In this document: positions 1-9,287 of the stretch, piece by piece
How positions within the stretch are numbered: position 1 is the stretch's first letter
Layout: every line of letters starts with the position of its first letter
NCBI RefSeq assembly: GCF_029846275.1
Contig: NZ_JARVWS010000004.1
Coordinates: 558,001-622,000, forward strand
Direction: 5' to 3'
From: Nocardioides sp. CER19
GTDB taxonomy: Bacteria; Actinomycetota; Actinomycetes; Propionibacteriales; Nocardioidaceae
Length of the DNA: 64,000 nucleotides
The notes under the pieces: generated by a model
Told to the model about the DNA's origin: nothing
Seen by the model: only the letters and a program-made list of their open reading frames with translations
The model's database searches: none
Position numbers and translations under genes: made by a program

Positions 1-495
1 GACGATCCAGACGGCGCTGGGCGTGCGACCGAGGTCGCGCAGACCACCGAGGGTCTTCTCCAGCTTGTCCTTCTCGCGCTTCATCTGGAGGAGCTCCTTC
101 TTCGTGCGGCCGGAACCGGCCACGTCGTCGAAGTTGACCTCCTCGAGCTCCTTGAGGCGGTTGATCCGCTGGTGCACCGTCGAGAAGTTGGTGAGCATGC
201 CGCCGAGCCAGCGCTGGTTGACGAAGGGCATGCCGACGCGGGTCGCCTGCTCCTGGATCGCCTCCTGCGCCTGCTTCTTGGTACCGACGAACAGGATGAC
301 GCCGCCCTTGGCGACGGTCTCCTTGATGAAGGCGTAGGAGCGGTCGATGTAGGCCAGCGACTGCTGCAGGTCGATGATGTAGATGCCGTTGCGCTCGGTC
401 ATGATGAAGCGCTTCATCTTCGGGTTCCAGCGACGGGTCTGGTGTCCGAAGTGGACGCCGCTCTCGAGGAGCTGGCGCATGGTCACGACTGCCAT
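1..495 (-). CDS. rpsB: 30S ribosomal protein S2 (3' end outside window)
   Basis: Small-subunit ribosomal protein S2. About 165 codons are visible; the C-terminal part lies beyond base 1. The reading begins [20 protein letters not shown] and continues through [10 protein letters not shown], the typical S2 N-terminus, then [14 protein letters not shown] and the [12 protein letters not shown] block that characterises the family. The start ATG (complement of 493-495) follows an AAGGAGAG ribosome binding site at a normal distance. The next gene on its 5' side is divergent, so rpsB has its own upstream region with two small hairpins. The family assignment is certain; only the 3' end is unseen. Confidence 0.97.
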   Translation of the reverse strand, partial: MAVVTMRQLLESGVHFGHQTRRWNPKMKRFIMTERNGIYIIDLQQSLAYIDRSYAFIKETVAKGGVILFVGTKKQAQEAIQEQATRVGMPFVNQRWLGGMLTNFSTVHQRINRLKELEEVNFDDVAGSGRTKKELLQMKREKDKLEKTLGGLRDLGRTPSAVWIV

Positions 496-888
496 GATGG
501 TTCTCTCCTTGTGGTGGGGCCGCGCTCCGTCGCACCCGTCCTTGCGTCTGTCGAGGACGGGCCGGAGGCGGCTCCGGTCGGTTTTCAGTTGCTGCCCGGT
601 TCGTGTTCAGCCGGGCCCTGACGTCCACGCGCACCCCGACCCGATCGCTCGGGACTGAGGGACGCGCCCACGGGCGGTCGGCGCTCAGGAGTCGAGTGCC
701 GTCGCGGTCTGTGGACGTGCGAAGTCAACCCATACGGGTTGCACGGTCAAGACTAGTCGGCTCACCCCTGCGGGGCGAATCTGCGCAGTGGGCCGGTTGT
801 CGTCCACAAGCGGCCGGCGCGCGGTGGTTCTCCCCAGGTCGTACGGCGACCGATGCGGCCCGGCCCGCAGCCCGGGCATCGTCGGCGC
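496..888. promoter_or_regulatory. Divergent intergenic region, rpsB leader / M23 upstream
   Basis: About 390 bases without a gene between the divergent rpsB and M23 starts. Two short stems are visible: CCGGAG/CTCCGG (562-567 with 572-577, 4-base loop) and GCCCGG/CCGGGC (594-599 with 611-616). On the minus strand they would lie in the rpsB 5' leader. Ribosomal-protein leaders often fold for autoregulation, but I recognise no described S2 leader motif here; that role is inference. No convincing promoter boxes were identified. Confidence 0.35.
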
Positions 889-1524
889 ATGAGGTCGTCC
901 ACCGCCGCCCCGACCCGGCTCCCCGGCTGGCAACTCGTCGTCGTCCTGCTGGTCGGTTCCCTGATGCTCGGCCCATCCCCGGCCAGCGCCACCGGGGAGT
1001 CGGATCCGGTCGGCGTGTGGCCCCTCTCCCCCGTTCCCGACGTGGTCCAGCGGTTCGACCCGCCCTCCGCCCCCTGGGGGCCGGGTCACCGAGGCGTGGA
1101 CCTGCTGGGCCACGTCGGCCAGACCGTGCTCGCCGCGCTGCCCGGCCGCGTGACCTTCGCCGGCGCGCTGGCAGGGCGCGGCGTCGTCGTGGTCGACCAC
1201 GGCCCGACGCGGACCACCTACGAGCCGGTCAGCGCCTCCGTCGGTGTCGGCGACCTCGTCGCGGCCGGTGCCCCGCTCGGCACCCTCACCTCGGTGCAGT
1301 CGCACTGCCTCCCGTCGGCCTGCCTGCACTGGGGGTGGATCCGCAACGTCGACGACGTCTACCTGGACCCACTGCGACTGGTCGGCGCGACGCCGGTCCG
1401 ACTGCTGCCCCTCTGGCGCGACCGGCCCGCCGACGAGGGAGCGCGGTCGGCCGGACGCGCCCTCTCGCCGTACGCCGGGCCGCGGCCCCCGCTCCAGCTG
1501 CTGCGGTTCCCGCGAGGGCTGTAG
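889..1524 (+). CDS. M23/LytM-family cell-wall peptidase-like protein, probably exported
   Basis: About 211 aa with an N-terminal hydrophobic segment (LVVVLLVGSLMLG) ending near an ASA signal-cleavage site, then a LytM/M23 fold. The first metal motif is intact (GHRGVD; H67 and D71 from this start). The second motif reads CLHWGW, so the HxH pair has its first histidine (about H147) but glycine in place of the second, which is the zinc ligand in LytM. I recall similar HWG forms in actinobacterial homologues beside rpsB, so this may be a non-catalytic or altered-metal wall-binding factor rather than an active endopeptidase. An ATG at 853 is an alternative start; neither start has a clear ribosome binding site. 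Confidence 0.85.
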   Translation: MRSSTAAPTRLPGWQLVVVLLVGSLMLGPSPASATGESDPVGVWPLSPVPDVVQRFDPPSAPWGPGHRGVDLLGHVGQTVLAALPGRVTFAGALAGRGVVVVDHGPTRTTYEPVSASVGVGDLVAAGAPLGTLTSVQSHCLPSACLHWGWIRNVDDVYLDPLRLVGATPVRLLPLWRDRPADEGARSAGRALSPYAGPRPPLQLLRFPRGL

Positions 1525-1590
1525 CGCTGCGCCGCGCGTCGGACGTCCTGCGTCCGGGCCGCACGGGCGGCCACCGCGTCGGACGTCGGC

Positions 1591-2517
1591 TCAGGCCCGG
1601 GGGTGCGCCTGCTGGTAGGCGCGGCGCAGGCGGTCGGTGCTCACGTGTGTGTAGAGCTGGGTGGTCGCCAGGGAGGCGTGCCCGAGGAGCTCCTGCACGG
1701 AGCGCAGGTCGGCGCCGCCCTCGAGCAGGTGGGTCGCGGCGGTGTGCCGCAGCCCGTGGGGGCCGATGTCGGGGGCACCCGGGACGTCAGCGATGCGACG
1801 GTGCACGAGGGTGCGGACGGCCCGCTGGTCGATGCGGCGCCCACGTGCACCCAGGAAGAGCGCGGCGCCGGCGCCGTCCGCGACGAGAGCGGGTCGGCCG
1901 CGGACGAGCCAGGCGTCGAGCGCACGGGCAGCAGGGCCGCCGTAGGGCACCGTGCGCTCCTTGCGCCCCTTGCCGAAGACACGGAGCACGTGGCGGTCGC
2001 GGTCGACGTCGTCGATGTCGAGCCCGACGAGCTCGCCGACGCGGGTGCCGGTCGCGTAGAGAAGCTCGAGCATCGCCACGTCCCGCAGCCCGATCGGGCT
2101 GCCGTCGTCGGCCAGCTCGGCGGCTGACCGGATGAGCGCATCGGCCTCGTCGGCGCGGAGGACCGGGGGCAGCGTGCGGTGGGCCCGCGGCGACCCCAGG
2201 CTCGACCCGACGTCGCTCGCGGTCCGCCCGGTGCGGGCCAGCCATGCGGTGAAGACGCGGGCGGCGGTGGCCCGGCGCGCGATGGTGGTGCGGGCACGTC
2301 CGGTCGTCTGCTGCTTGGCGAGCCAGCTCCGCAGGGTGCGCAGGTCGAGCTGGTCGACCGATGTGATCCCGAGCCGATGGGCGTGGTCGAGCAGACCTTC
2401 GATGTCGCCGATGTAGGCGCGGACCGAGTGGGCGGTCAGGTCGCGCTCGGAGCGCAGGTGGCGCTCGTAGTCGGCCAACAGGCGCGCGAAGTCCTCGGGC
2501 AGGTCGGCGTCGTCCAC
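1591..2517 (-). CDS. xerC: Tyrosine recombinase XerC
   Basis: Site-specific tyrosine recombinase, 308 aa, the usual size for Xer proteins that resolve chromosome dimers at dif. It has an N-terminal SAM-like core-binding domain (about 1-115) and a C-terminal catalytic domain with the full set: R159 (TGTRVGEL), K183 (GKGRKER), H254 and R257 (HGLRHTA), H280 (LLGHAS) and nucleophile Y289 (QLYTHV). The GTG start at 2517 gives the expected length; the frame stays open further upstream, but that would run into dprA. It lies 56 bases downstream of dprA in the same orientation and is probably the last gene of the yraN-comM-dprA run. Confidence 0.93.
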   Translation of the reverse strand: MDDADLPEDFARLLADYERHLRSERDLTAHSVRAYIGDIEGLLDHAHRLGITSVDQLDLRTLRSWLAKQQTTGRARTTIARRATAARVFTAWLARTGRTASDVGSSLGSPRAHRTLPPVLRADEADALIRSAAELADDGSPIGLRDVAMLELLYATGTRVGELVGLDIDDVDRDRHVLRVFGKGRKERTVPYGGPAARALDAWLVRGRPALVADGAGAALFLGARGRRIDQRAVRTLVHRRIADVPGAPDIGPHGLRHTAATHLLEGGADLRSVQELLGHASLATTQLYTHVSTDRLRRAYQQAHPRA

Positions 2518-2573
2518 CGTCCCAGGGTGGACGACGGCGTCGATCCGACCAGCGCGACACGCCCGCCGTCGGG

Positions 2574-3710
2574 TCAGGTCCGGGCGAAGGCGGTGATCCT
2601 CCACCCGGCGCCCGCCTTCTCGGCGAAGCCGTTGCGGGTGAGGTCCGCCAGGTGACGTGCCGTCTCCGCCGCCTCCATGCCCGCGATCCGGGCGATGGAG
2701 TCGAGGCCGGACGGGCGGCCGACCGGCAGTGCGTCGAGCACCTGGAGCTGTCGCACGCTGAGGTGGTCGCGCGGTCTCTCGGGTCCCCGGACGTCGACGG
2801 TGAGGTGGTCGCCGGCGGCTCCGACGGCTTCGAGCACCTCGGCCCCGCTGCTCACCAGCGTTGCGCCACGTCGGATCAGGAGATGGACTCCGGCTGACGT
2901 CAGAGCCGTGACCGGACCGGGCACGCCCATCACCTGGCGGCTCACGCCGTCGGCCCAGCCTGCGGTGTTGAGGGCGCCGCTGCGCGGGGCCGCCTCGACG
3001 ACGACCGTGCCCCGAGTCAGCGCGGCGATGATGCGGTTGCGGGCGAGGAACCGCAGCTTCATCGGGGATGCGCCGGGAGGCGCCTCGGAGACGACCGCCC
3101 CGTGCTCGGCGAGGTGCTCGAGGAGCCGCTCGTGGGCGGCGGGGTAGATCCGGTCGGCGCCACACGCGAGGACGGCGACCGTCGGCCCGCCAGCGGCGAC
3201 CGCGCCGCGGTGGGCGGCCTGGTCGACGCCGAAGGCGGCGCCGGACACGACTGCCCACCTGCTCTTCGCGAGCACGCCGCACATCTCCCGAGTCACGCTG
3301 GTGCCGTAGTCGGTGGCCGAGCGGGAGCCGACGACCGCGACGGAGTCGTCGAGCGAGTCCAGTGTCACCGGCCCGCGTACCCACAGCCCCAGCGGGACTC
3401 CACCGCGCCCCTCGACGATCTCGGGAGCGTGCTCCAGGTCGTCGAGCTGCGTCGGCCACTCGTCGTCGCCCGGGACGACGAAGCGCAGGCCATTCGTCTG
3501 CGCCCGCTCGAGGTCGCGGGCGGGGTCGACCGCGGCCAGTCGGGCCACCGCGTCCTTGCGGTTCCCATCGCGCGAGCCCGTGCGCAACAGGTCCTCTCGA
3601 ACACTCACCGCTCCGCGGGCAGCAACGTCTCGCGCCAGGTCCGGGTCGGCGGGCTCGAACGCCATGGCGAGGGCGACCCTGGCGAGGCGCTCGGCCTCGG
3701 ACGCGCTCAT
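2574..3710 (-). CDS. dprA: DNA-processing protein DprA
   Basis: DprA/Smf family, which loads RecA on incoming single-stranded DNA. 378 aa. The Rossmann-like core shows [13 protein letters not shown], then [17 protein letters not shown], a typical SGxAxGID-type motif, followed by [13 protein letters not shown] and a VVVEA strand. A C-terminal winged-helix-like region (about 310-378) follows, as in full-length DprA. The ATG start overlaps the comM stop by four bases (ATGA), indicating translational coupling. Confidence 0.93.
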   Translation of the reverse strand: MSASEAERLARVALAMAFEPADPDLARDVAARGAVSVREDLLRTGSRDGNRKDAVARLAAVDPARDLERAQTNGLRFVVPGDDEWPTQLDDLEHAPEIVEGRGGVPLGLWVRGPVTLDSLDDSVAVVGSRSATDYGTSVTREMCGVLAKSRWAVVSGAAFGVDQAAHRGAVAAGGPTVAVLACGADRIYPAAHERLLEHLAEHGAVVSEAPPGASPMKLRFLARNRIIAALTRGTVVVEAAPRSGALNTAGWADGVSRQVMGVPGPVTALTSAGVHLLIRRGATLVSSGAEVLEAVGAAGDHLTVDVRGPERPRDHLSVRQLQVLDALPVGRPSGLDSIARIAGMEAAETARHLADLTRNGFAEKAGAGWRITAFART

Positions 3711-5332
3711 ACGGCCTGCCTCAGGATCGCGTCCTGCAGCGGTTGACCCAGGCGCAGCCGCAGCGCGACGTCGAGCTCCTCCACCCCGGGCCGCTCGGTG
3801 CCCCACAGATCGGTGATCGTCCAGGCCATCCGATGGACCCGGGTCGCACCGCGCCGGGTCAGGCCACCGCCGAACAGCTGCTGGTCGAGCAGTCGCTCGG
3901 CGGTCTCGCTGAGCGGCCACTCGTGGCGCAGGATGGGCCCCGGGGCCTGGCCGTTGAGCCGCCACGACCGGCCGGCGTAGCGCTCGCGTTGACGCTCCCG
4001 TGCGAGAGCAACCCGCTGCCGCACGGTCGCCGACGTCTCCGGAGCCCGGGCCAGCGGGTCCCTGGCGTCGTCACCGGTCACCGGGCGGACGTGGCGCAGG
4101 ATGTCGATCCGGTCGGCGATCGGGCCGGTGAACTTGGCACGGTAGGCGTTGCGTCGAGCGGGAGTGCAGATGCACCGGTCGCGACCGGCGTCGACGTCGA
4201 AGTCGCCGCACGGACACGGGTTCGCGGCGAGGACCACGATGCCCCGGGCGGGGAAGGTCGCCGACTCCTCACCGCGGGCGATGGTGACCTCGCCGCTCTC
4301 GAGGGGTTGGCGCAGTGCCTCGATGACGTCGGACTGGAACAACGGGAACTCGTCCAAGAACAGCACCCCGTTGTGCGCGCGGCTGATCTCCCCGGGGCGG
4401 ACACGACCGGTGCCGCCGCCGAGCAGGCTCGCCTTGCTGGCGTCGTGGTGCGGCGCGAAGAACGGCGGACGCGACAGCATGGAGTCGGTCGGCTCCAGCG
4501 CGCCCGCCAGGGAGTGGATGGCCGTCAGCTCGAGCGACTCGTCGAGGGTGAGATCAGGCAGGATGCCGGGGATCCGCTCGGCGAGCGTTGTCTTTCCTGC
4601 GCCACGGGGCCCCGAGAGCATCAGGTGGTGGCCCCCGGCGGCGGCGACCTCCAGCCCGAAGCGGGCATCCTGCATGCCGAGCAGGTCGGCGAGATCCTGC
4701 TCGGCCATCCGCTCCTGGCCGCGCCACGCGAGCAGCCGGCTGCCCGACATGGGCGCGACGGGCGGAGCCTCGGGCACCTCCTCGCCGCGAAGCTCGCACA
4801 GCACCTGGGCGAGGGAGCGCACGCCGAAGACGGCGATCCCCGGGACCATGGCGGCCTCACGGCTCTGCGGCTCGGGAACGAAGACGCGCCTGATCCCTCG
4901 GGTCGAGGCGGCCAGCACCATCGGGAGGACCCCGGGCCCGCTGCGCAGGCCACCCGAGAGGGTCAGCTCGCCGATGAACAGCGTCCCGGCAAGCGCACCG
5001 ACGGGCACGACGCCGATCGCTCCCATCGTGGCGACGGCGATGGCGAGGTCGAAGTGGGTCCCACTCTTCGGCAGGTCGGCCGGCGAGAGCAGGATCGTGA
5101 CCCGGCGCGTGCTCGGCCACTCGGCGGTCCGCTCCTCCTCGTCACGGCTCCCGAGCCGCAGCCCGCTGTTGTTGACCGCCATGCGGCAGCGGTCGCGCGC
5201 CTCGTTGAGCGCGACGTCGGGGCGGCCGACGATGGTCGTGCCGACCATCCCACGCGACACGTCGACCTGAACGTCGATGAGGTGTCCGACCGCCCCCTGG
5301 AGAGCGACCGTGCTCGCCGTGGCGACGCCCAT
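3707..5332 (-). CDS. comM: YifB/ComM-family Mg-chelatase-like AAA ATPase
   Basis: ComM-type AAA+ ATPase, 541 aa; in naturally competent bacteria this family acts as a helicase promoting branch migration during recombination. The N-terminal Lon-S16-like/ChlI domain contains the DVSRGMVG and [15 protein letters not shown] blocks. The central AAA module has a Walker [17 protein letters not shown], and a Walker [11 protein letters not shown], and a Mg-chelatase C-terminal domain follows. A cysteine cluster (CPCGDFD...CICTP) is typical. The ATG at 5332 shares one base with the yraN stop (TGATG), and the stop overlaps dprA. Confidence 0.92.
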   Translation of the reverse strand: MGVATASTVALQGAVGHLIDVQVDVSRGMVGTTIVGRPDVALNEARDRCRMAVNNSGLRLGSRDEEERTAEWPSTRRVTILLSPADLPKSGTHFDLAIAVATMGAIGVVPVGALAGTLFIGELTLSGGLRSGPGVLPMVLAASTRGIRRVFVPEPQSREAAMVPGIAVFGVRSLAQVLCELRGEEVPEAPPVAPMSGSRLLAWRGQERMAEQDLADLLGMQDARFGLEVAAAGGHHLMLSGPRGAGKTTLAERIPGILPDLTLDESLELTAIHSLAGALEPTDSMLSRPPFFAPHHDASKASLLGGGTGRVRPGEISRAHNGVLFLDEFPLFQSDVIEALRQPLESGEVTIARGEESATFPARGIVVLAANPCPCGDFDVDAGRDRCICTPARRNAYRAKFTGPIADRIDILRHVRPVTGDDARDPLARAPETSATVRQRVALARERQRERYAGRSWRLNGQAPGPILRHEWPLSETAERLLDQQLFGGGLTRRGATRVHRMAWTITDLWGTERPGVEELDVALRLRLGQPLQDAILRQAV

Positions 5333-5697
5333 CAGAGGCCTTTCACGTGATCGACGACCGCCGCGCCGCGACCGGGCCGCAGCACGGCCACCAGGTCGAT
5401 CCGGATCTCGGGCGGCCTGAGCCCACGGTCGTCCGCCCACCTCTCGACCAGCCGGCGGAGCCGCTCGAGCTTGTCGAGTCCGACCGCCTCGTGGGGCGTA
5501 CCGCAGGTCGTTCCGCTCCTCGTCTTCACCTCGCACGCGACGAGGACGGACCCGTCGCGGAGGACGAGGTCGAGCTCGCCCTCGTCGCACCGCCAGTTGC
5601 GGTCGAGCAGGACCATCCCCTGCCCCGTCAGGTGCCGCTCCGCCACCGACTCGCCGTAGTACCCGAGCGCAGCGCGGGCTGCCGCTGTTGTCGCCAT
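5332..5697 (-). CDS. YraN/UPF0102-family nuclease-like protein
   Basis: 121-aa UPF0102 (YraN) protein with a predicted restriction-endonuclease-like core; the biological role is not established. The visible motif is the EGELDLVL strand followed by VACEVKTRSG, matching the D...ExK nuclease signature. The start at 5697 is chosen because GGAGG lies eight bases upstream; an ATG at 5727 lacks a ribosome binding site. It opens the minus-strand group yraN-comM-dprA-xerC. Confidence 0.9.
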   Translation of the reverse strand: MATTAAARAALGYYGESVAERHLTGQGMVLLDRNWRCDEGELDLVLRDGSVLVACEVKTRSGTTCGTPHEAVGLDKLERLRRLVERWADDRGLRPPEIRIDLVAVLRPGRGAAVVDHVKGL

Positions 5698-6054
5698 GTC
5701 GCTGACCTCCGAGCCGATCGCTGTCATAGGACGAGCATCGGGGCGCCTTCGGACAGCTGGGGCCTGGTGCTGTCGGCCTGTGGAGAAGGGCGCTCGATGG
5801 CGAGGCTGTGGACGCAAAGTGGCCCGGCAGGGTCCCAGGATCGCCGGTGTCCTCCTATGCTGCGGGCACGACCCGATCGGGAAGACACGCTTTTCACCGC
5901 GACCGGCCGCCGAGGTCCCGGGTCGTCGTAGTCACTCCGGCTCATTCCTCTAGCCCGTTGGAGTGAACTCGACCGCGTCTGCTATGCGGCGAGTCTGAGG
6001 CCCCCCTACGTTTTCCGCCGGGGGCCGACTTCTTTGGGGAGGTGTGCAGCCACG
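5698..6054. promoter_or_regulatory. Divergent intergenic region with hairpin before the Tad-like genes
   Basis: About 357 bases without a convincing gene between yraN and the first TadE gene. The only marked structure is a 7-bp stem GGCCCCC/GGGGGCC (5999-6005 with 6020-6026, 14-base loop) immediately upstream of the GGGGAGG ribosome binding site of the TadE gene. It could be part of a structured 5' leader. I do not recognise it as any known riboswitch. Confidence 0.35.
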
Positions 6055-6645
6055 ATGCGCAGTCATGCGGGCTCACGCGCACGTGGCGTGGTCGCCGCAG
6101 GAGCGGTCGTTCTCAACACCGCCCTCGTCGCGCCGCTCCTCGTGATCATCGTCCTCGGCATCGCCGAGACGGCATTCCTGATGAAGGACAACGTCGCCCT
6201 GAGCTCTCTGGTCCGCGACGGCGGCCACGCCGCCGCGTCCTCGGCCGCGTTGCGCGACGGCGACTCCCCCGCGCTCGGCACGGTGACCGCCGCAGCCATC
6301 GCCCGCGCCGAGTCGTCGCTGTCGAAGGCTGAGATCACCGAGCTCTGGATCTACAAGGCGGACGCAGGCGGCTTTCCTGCGGGCAACCCCGCCAACGACC
6401 ACTTCCGCCGCTGCGAGACGGAGTGCATGGCCTACACGTGGGACGCCGACCGGCAGACGCTCGACTACGTCGGCGGTCAATGGGACGCGGACGACATCGA
6501 CGTCTGTTCCGACGATCTCGGCGTCTACATGAAGGCGAACCACAGCATCCTCACCGGCGTCTTCTCCCAGGGCATCGGCATCAGCAAGCACGAGACCTTC
6601 CACGTCACCTCCGCCTCCGGAAGCTGCCAGATGGTGACCTCGTGA
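6055..6645 (+). CDS. TadE-like pseudopilin protein
   Basis: 196 aa. A short basic N-terminus is followed by GAVVLNTALVAPLLVIIVLGIAE, a TadE-type hydrophobic helix with a glutamate at its far end, as in minor pseudopilins of the Flp/Tad system. The remainder is an extracytoplasmic domain with cysteine pairs (RRCETECM, VCSDD, SGSCQ). The ATG at 6055 lies 12 bases after GGGGAGG; a TTG at 6034 is possible but less likely. It is first of three overlapping genes, with GTGA coupling to the next. No tadA, tadB, tadC or cpaB is present nearby, so its machinery must be encoded elsewhere. Confidence 0.82.
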   Translation: MRSHAGSRARGVVAAGAVVLNTALVAPLLVIIVLGIAETAFLMKDNVALSSLVRDGGHAAASSAALRDGDSPALGTVTAAAIARAESSLSKAEITELWIYKADAGGFPAGNPANDHFRRCETECMAYTWDADRQTLDYVGGQWDADDIDVCSDDLGVYMKANHSILTGVFSQGIGISKHETFHVTSASGSCQMVTS

Positions 6646-7121
6646 CCGCCGTACGCCGACGTCGTCAGTCAGACCGCGGAGCCGTGATCGTGGAGTTCGC
6701 GCTGATCGCGCCGCTCCTGCTGATGCTCGTGTTCGGCATCATCGACTTCGGCTGGATGATCGACCGCAGCAACGTCATCAACAACGTCGCACGCGACGCC
6801 GCCCGATCAGCGAGCCTCGACGGCACCTACTCGGAGATCAACCAGGTCGTGACCGACGAGCTCCACGACATCGGTGTCACCGTCCCGAGTGCTGACGTGA
6901 ACATCAGCATCACGTGCACGAACCCGGCCCCGGCCGCGAACTGCACCGGCGCGGGCGACTACAACGCCAACGCCAAGTCGGGTTCGGCGGTCAAGGTCAC
7001 CATCGCGTACACCCACCACTGGATCACGCCCGTCGGTGCTCTGTGCGGCTTCTTCGGCGGCGGCTCCTGCACCGGCAACACCATCCTGCTGACCCGGACC
7101 TCGGAGATGATCAGGGAATGA
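6642..7121 (+). CDS. TadE-family pseudopilin-like protein
   Basis: 159 aa with a GTG start overlapping the previous stop (GTGA). After a basic start (VRRRRQSDRGA) comes VIVEFALIAPLLLMLVFGII, the canonical TadE segment with the E-F-A-L-x-x-P-L-L signature and processing-like glutamate. The rest is a small exported domain with four cysteines (ITCTNPAP, ANCTGAG, LCGFFGGGSC). It probably partners the preceding TadE-like protein. ATGA overlap leads into the vWA protein. Confidence 0.9.
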   Translation: MTAVRRRRQSDRGAVIVEFALIAPLLLMLVFGIIDFGWMIDRSNVINNVARDAARSASLDGTYSEINQVVTDELHDIGVTVPSADVNISITCTNPAPAANCTGAGDYNANAKSGSAVKVTIAYTHHWITPVGALCGFFGGGSCTGNTILLTRTSEMIRE

Positions 7122-9199
7122 GGCGCTTCTTCTCACGCCCCCGCCGTGAGCGTGGCGCCGTGGCGATCATGGTCGCCGCGCTGGCGATCGTCCTGTTCGG
7201 CGTCGCCGCCCTGGGCGTCGACCTCGCGTCTCAGGTCAACCGCAAGCACCTGCTCAAGAACCAGCTCGATGCCGCCGCGACCGCCGCCGCGTACTACCTG
7301 GACACCGATGCGACCGGGATCAGGGACGCCGCGACCAACGCGATCACCTATTTCGCGAAGAACGGTCAGGGGACCCTGAATCCGAGCCAGATCGACTTTT
7401 GGTGCGTGGTCGGTCGCAAGCTCAACGGCGACGGCACGCCGTTCGTCGTCAGCGGTGGCGGACAGGTGGCCGACTACCAGATCCCGAGCGCCGGCCAGAC
7501 CGCAGGCGTCTGCAACCCCGATCCGGCGTCGGCGACCACGACCTGGAAACAGTCGGAGTACGGCAACCGGGTACGAGCCTGGGACAACTCGCACTACAGC
7601 ATGACCTGCAACAACACCCTGTGCGCCGTTCCTTGCGCCCTGAGCGCCGGGCCAGCCAACAACTGGAGTCCGGGCACGTCGTCGTACAACGGCCTGCCGA
7701 TCACCTGCAACACGATCCGCGTGGGCGCCAGCGCGGACGTGCCGTTCAGCTTCGCACCGGTTCTCGGGATCGACCAGGGATCGACCGGATCCCAGATCGC
7801 CGTCGCTTGCAAGGGCGTGTGCGGCGCGATCGCGCCTAATCCGATGGACGTCGTGATCGTCGCCGACCGCACGCTGTCGATGACGATGAACCCCGAGAAC
7901 CACGACTACCGCGAGGACCTCGCCGACGGCATCAAGGGGATGCTCAAGGTGATGACGCCCGAACAGCAGTACGTCGCCTTCGGCGCCCTCGGCCCGAGCT
8001 ACCTGAAGCGCTCCGAGAGCCCGGAGACGAAAGCCTGCAGCAGCACGGCGCACGGCCTGATCTTTCCAAGCAGTAACGAGACGATCGCTTCGGGTGGCTC
8101 GTGGATCCCGATCCAGTTCCACAAGGACTACAACACCCTGAACGCAGCGGGAGTCCGGACGCTCGACACCACCAACCCGCTCTACAAGGCGATCAGCTGC
8201 CTCAGCACGACGGATCCCCCCACCCGCACCGCGCTGGCGTCACCACTGAAGTCGGCCGCGCGCTACGTGCTGAACAAGCCGGGCGACACCAACAACGTCT
8301 CAGCGATCGGAGGCGCGGGACGGGCGGGCGTTCCGCGCAAGGTGATCATCTTCGAGACCGATGGCCAGCCGTGGGAGAACTTCACGACCGGCGGATCGAC
8401 GAGCCTCGACAACAGCGGCGACATCTTCTCCAACTACAACGACTCTTCGACGCCTCCGGCGACGTCCACCTTCACCGTCGACGGGACGGTTCAGTCCGGT
8501 GCGCCCTCTGGGCTCTCGCCGGCGCCGCCGACGTCCTACACCAACGGCAGCAAATACACCTACACGTACAAGAACAAGTCAGTGACCACCGTGACGGCCA
8601 AGACGACGACGCTCTTCGGAGGCCAGCAGGCCTGCAAGAACTTCCAGGCCGTGGCTGAAGCCGCGAAGGCCGCGGGAGTGCTGCTCATCACCGTCGGCTA
8701 CGCGACGAGCGGTCTGACGTGCAGCAGCTGCAACGCGCAACCGTCGTCGTGCAACTCGCCCCAGACGCCGCAGACGACCCTGACCGGGACACCGTCGAGC
8801 AATGGCTCGGCCTGGGTCAGCGACGTCTCGCCGAGTGCCTGCCGTGACAGCAGCAACGGCAAGGACGGCAGTCAGTCCAAGCCGTACGGCATCCTCACCA
8901 GCTGTAAGCAGAACATCACCGTCACGTACTCGGTGCCGATGAAGCAGAACGGCACGGTCACCGTTCAGCGTGCCGACGACCAGGTCATCACGTCGGTCCT
9001 CGCGAGTGCCGCCTCCCCCCGGGACAACGGTTCGTCCTCCGACTCGAACGGCTGCGGGAGCACGGCGGACATCACTGCGGAGAACGCAGACGGCGACTTC
9101 TTCTTCTGCGCTGCGAAGGGTCAGGACATGGCGCCGATCTTCATCACGGCGCTGAGCCAGGTGAGCAAGGGCGTCAAGCTGATCAACATGCCCCACTGA
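7118..9199 (+). CDS. TadG-like protein with von Willebrand factor A domain
   Basis: 693 aa. The N-terminus (RRERGAVAIMVAALAIVLFG, then VAALGVDL) is the TadG/Flp-assembly helix. About residues 240-620 form a vWA domain: DVVIVADRTLSM is a DxTxS version of the MIDAS motif, and VIIFETDGQPW near residue 413 supplies the later metal-coordinating TD step. The domain carries long Ser/Thr/Gly-rich inserts and cysteine pairs (SSCNAQPSSC), suggesting an oxidised extracellular location. vWA-TadG proteins are considered pilus-tip or surface adhesion factors; that role here is inferred. It ends the three-gene cluster. Confidence 0.85.
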   Translation: MRRFFSRPRRERGAVAIMVAALAIVLFGVAALGVDLASQVNRKHLLKNQLDAAATAAAYYLDTDATGIRDAATNAITYFAKNGQGTLNPSQIDFWCVVGRKLNGDGTPFVVSGGGQVADYQIPSAGQTAGVCNPDPASATTTWKQSEYGNRVRAWDNSHYSMTCNNTLCAVPCALSAGPANNWSPGTSSYNGLPITCNTIRVGASADVPFSFAPVLGIDQGSTGSQIAVACKGVCGAIAPNPMDVVIVADRTLSMTMNPENHDYREDLADGIKGMLKVMTPEQQYVAFGALGPSYLKRSESPETKACSSTAHGLIFPSSNETIASGGSWIPIQFHKDYNTLNAAGVRTLDTTNPLYKAISCLSTTDPPTRTALASPLKSAARYVLNKPGDTNNVSAIGGAGRAGVPRKVIIFETDGQPWENFTTGGSTSLDNSGDIFSNYNDSSTPPATSTFTVDGTVQSGAPSGLSPAPPTSYTNGSKYTYTYKNKSVTTVTAKTTTLFGGQQACKNFQAVAEAAKAAGVLLITVGYATSGLTCSSCNAQPSSCNSPQTPQTTLTGTPSSNGSAWVSDVSPSACRDSSNGKDGSQSKPYGILTSCKQNITVTYSVPMKQNGTVTVQRADDQVITSVLASAASPRDNGSSSDSNGCGSTADITAENADGDFFFCAAKGQDMAPIFITALSQVSKGVKLINMPH

Positions 9200-9231
9200 C
9201 GCACCTCGGGGCGGCCCGACGCCGCTCCGCG

Positions 9232-9287
9232 GTCGAGGAGGCTACTTCGGCGAGTCGATGTCGAGGAGGCTACTTCGGCGGGTCGAT
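9232..9287. repeat. 28-bp tandem duplication at the 3' end of the DUF2469 gene
   Basis: Two adjacent 28-base copies (9232-9259 and 9260-9287) differ at a single base. The right copy contains the last codons and TAG stop (9270-9272) of the DUF2469 gene; the left copy is a displaced duplicate of that coding end lying after the stop. It looks like a recent replication-slippage event. Confidence 0.9.

Noticed and set aside
603-2135. Long plus-strand frame of about 510 codons across the rpsB-M23-xerC region
   Set aside because: Arg/Pro/Ala-rich composition and antisense overlap with xerC and another frame of the M23 gene identify it as a GC-driven artefact.
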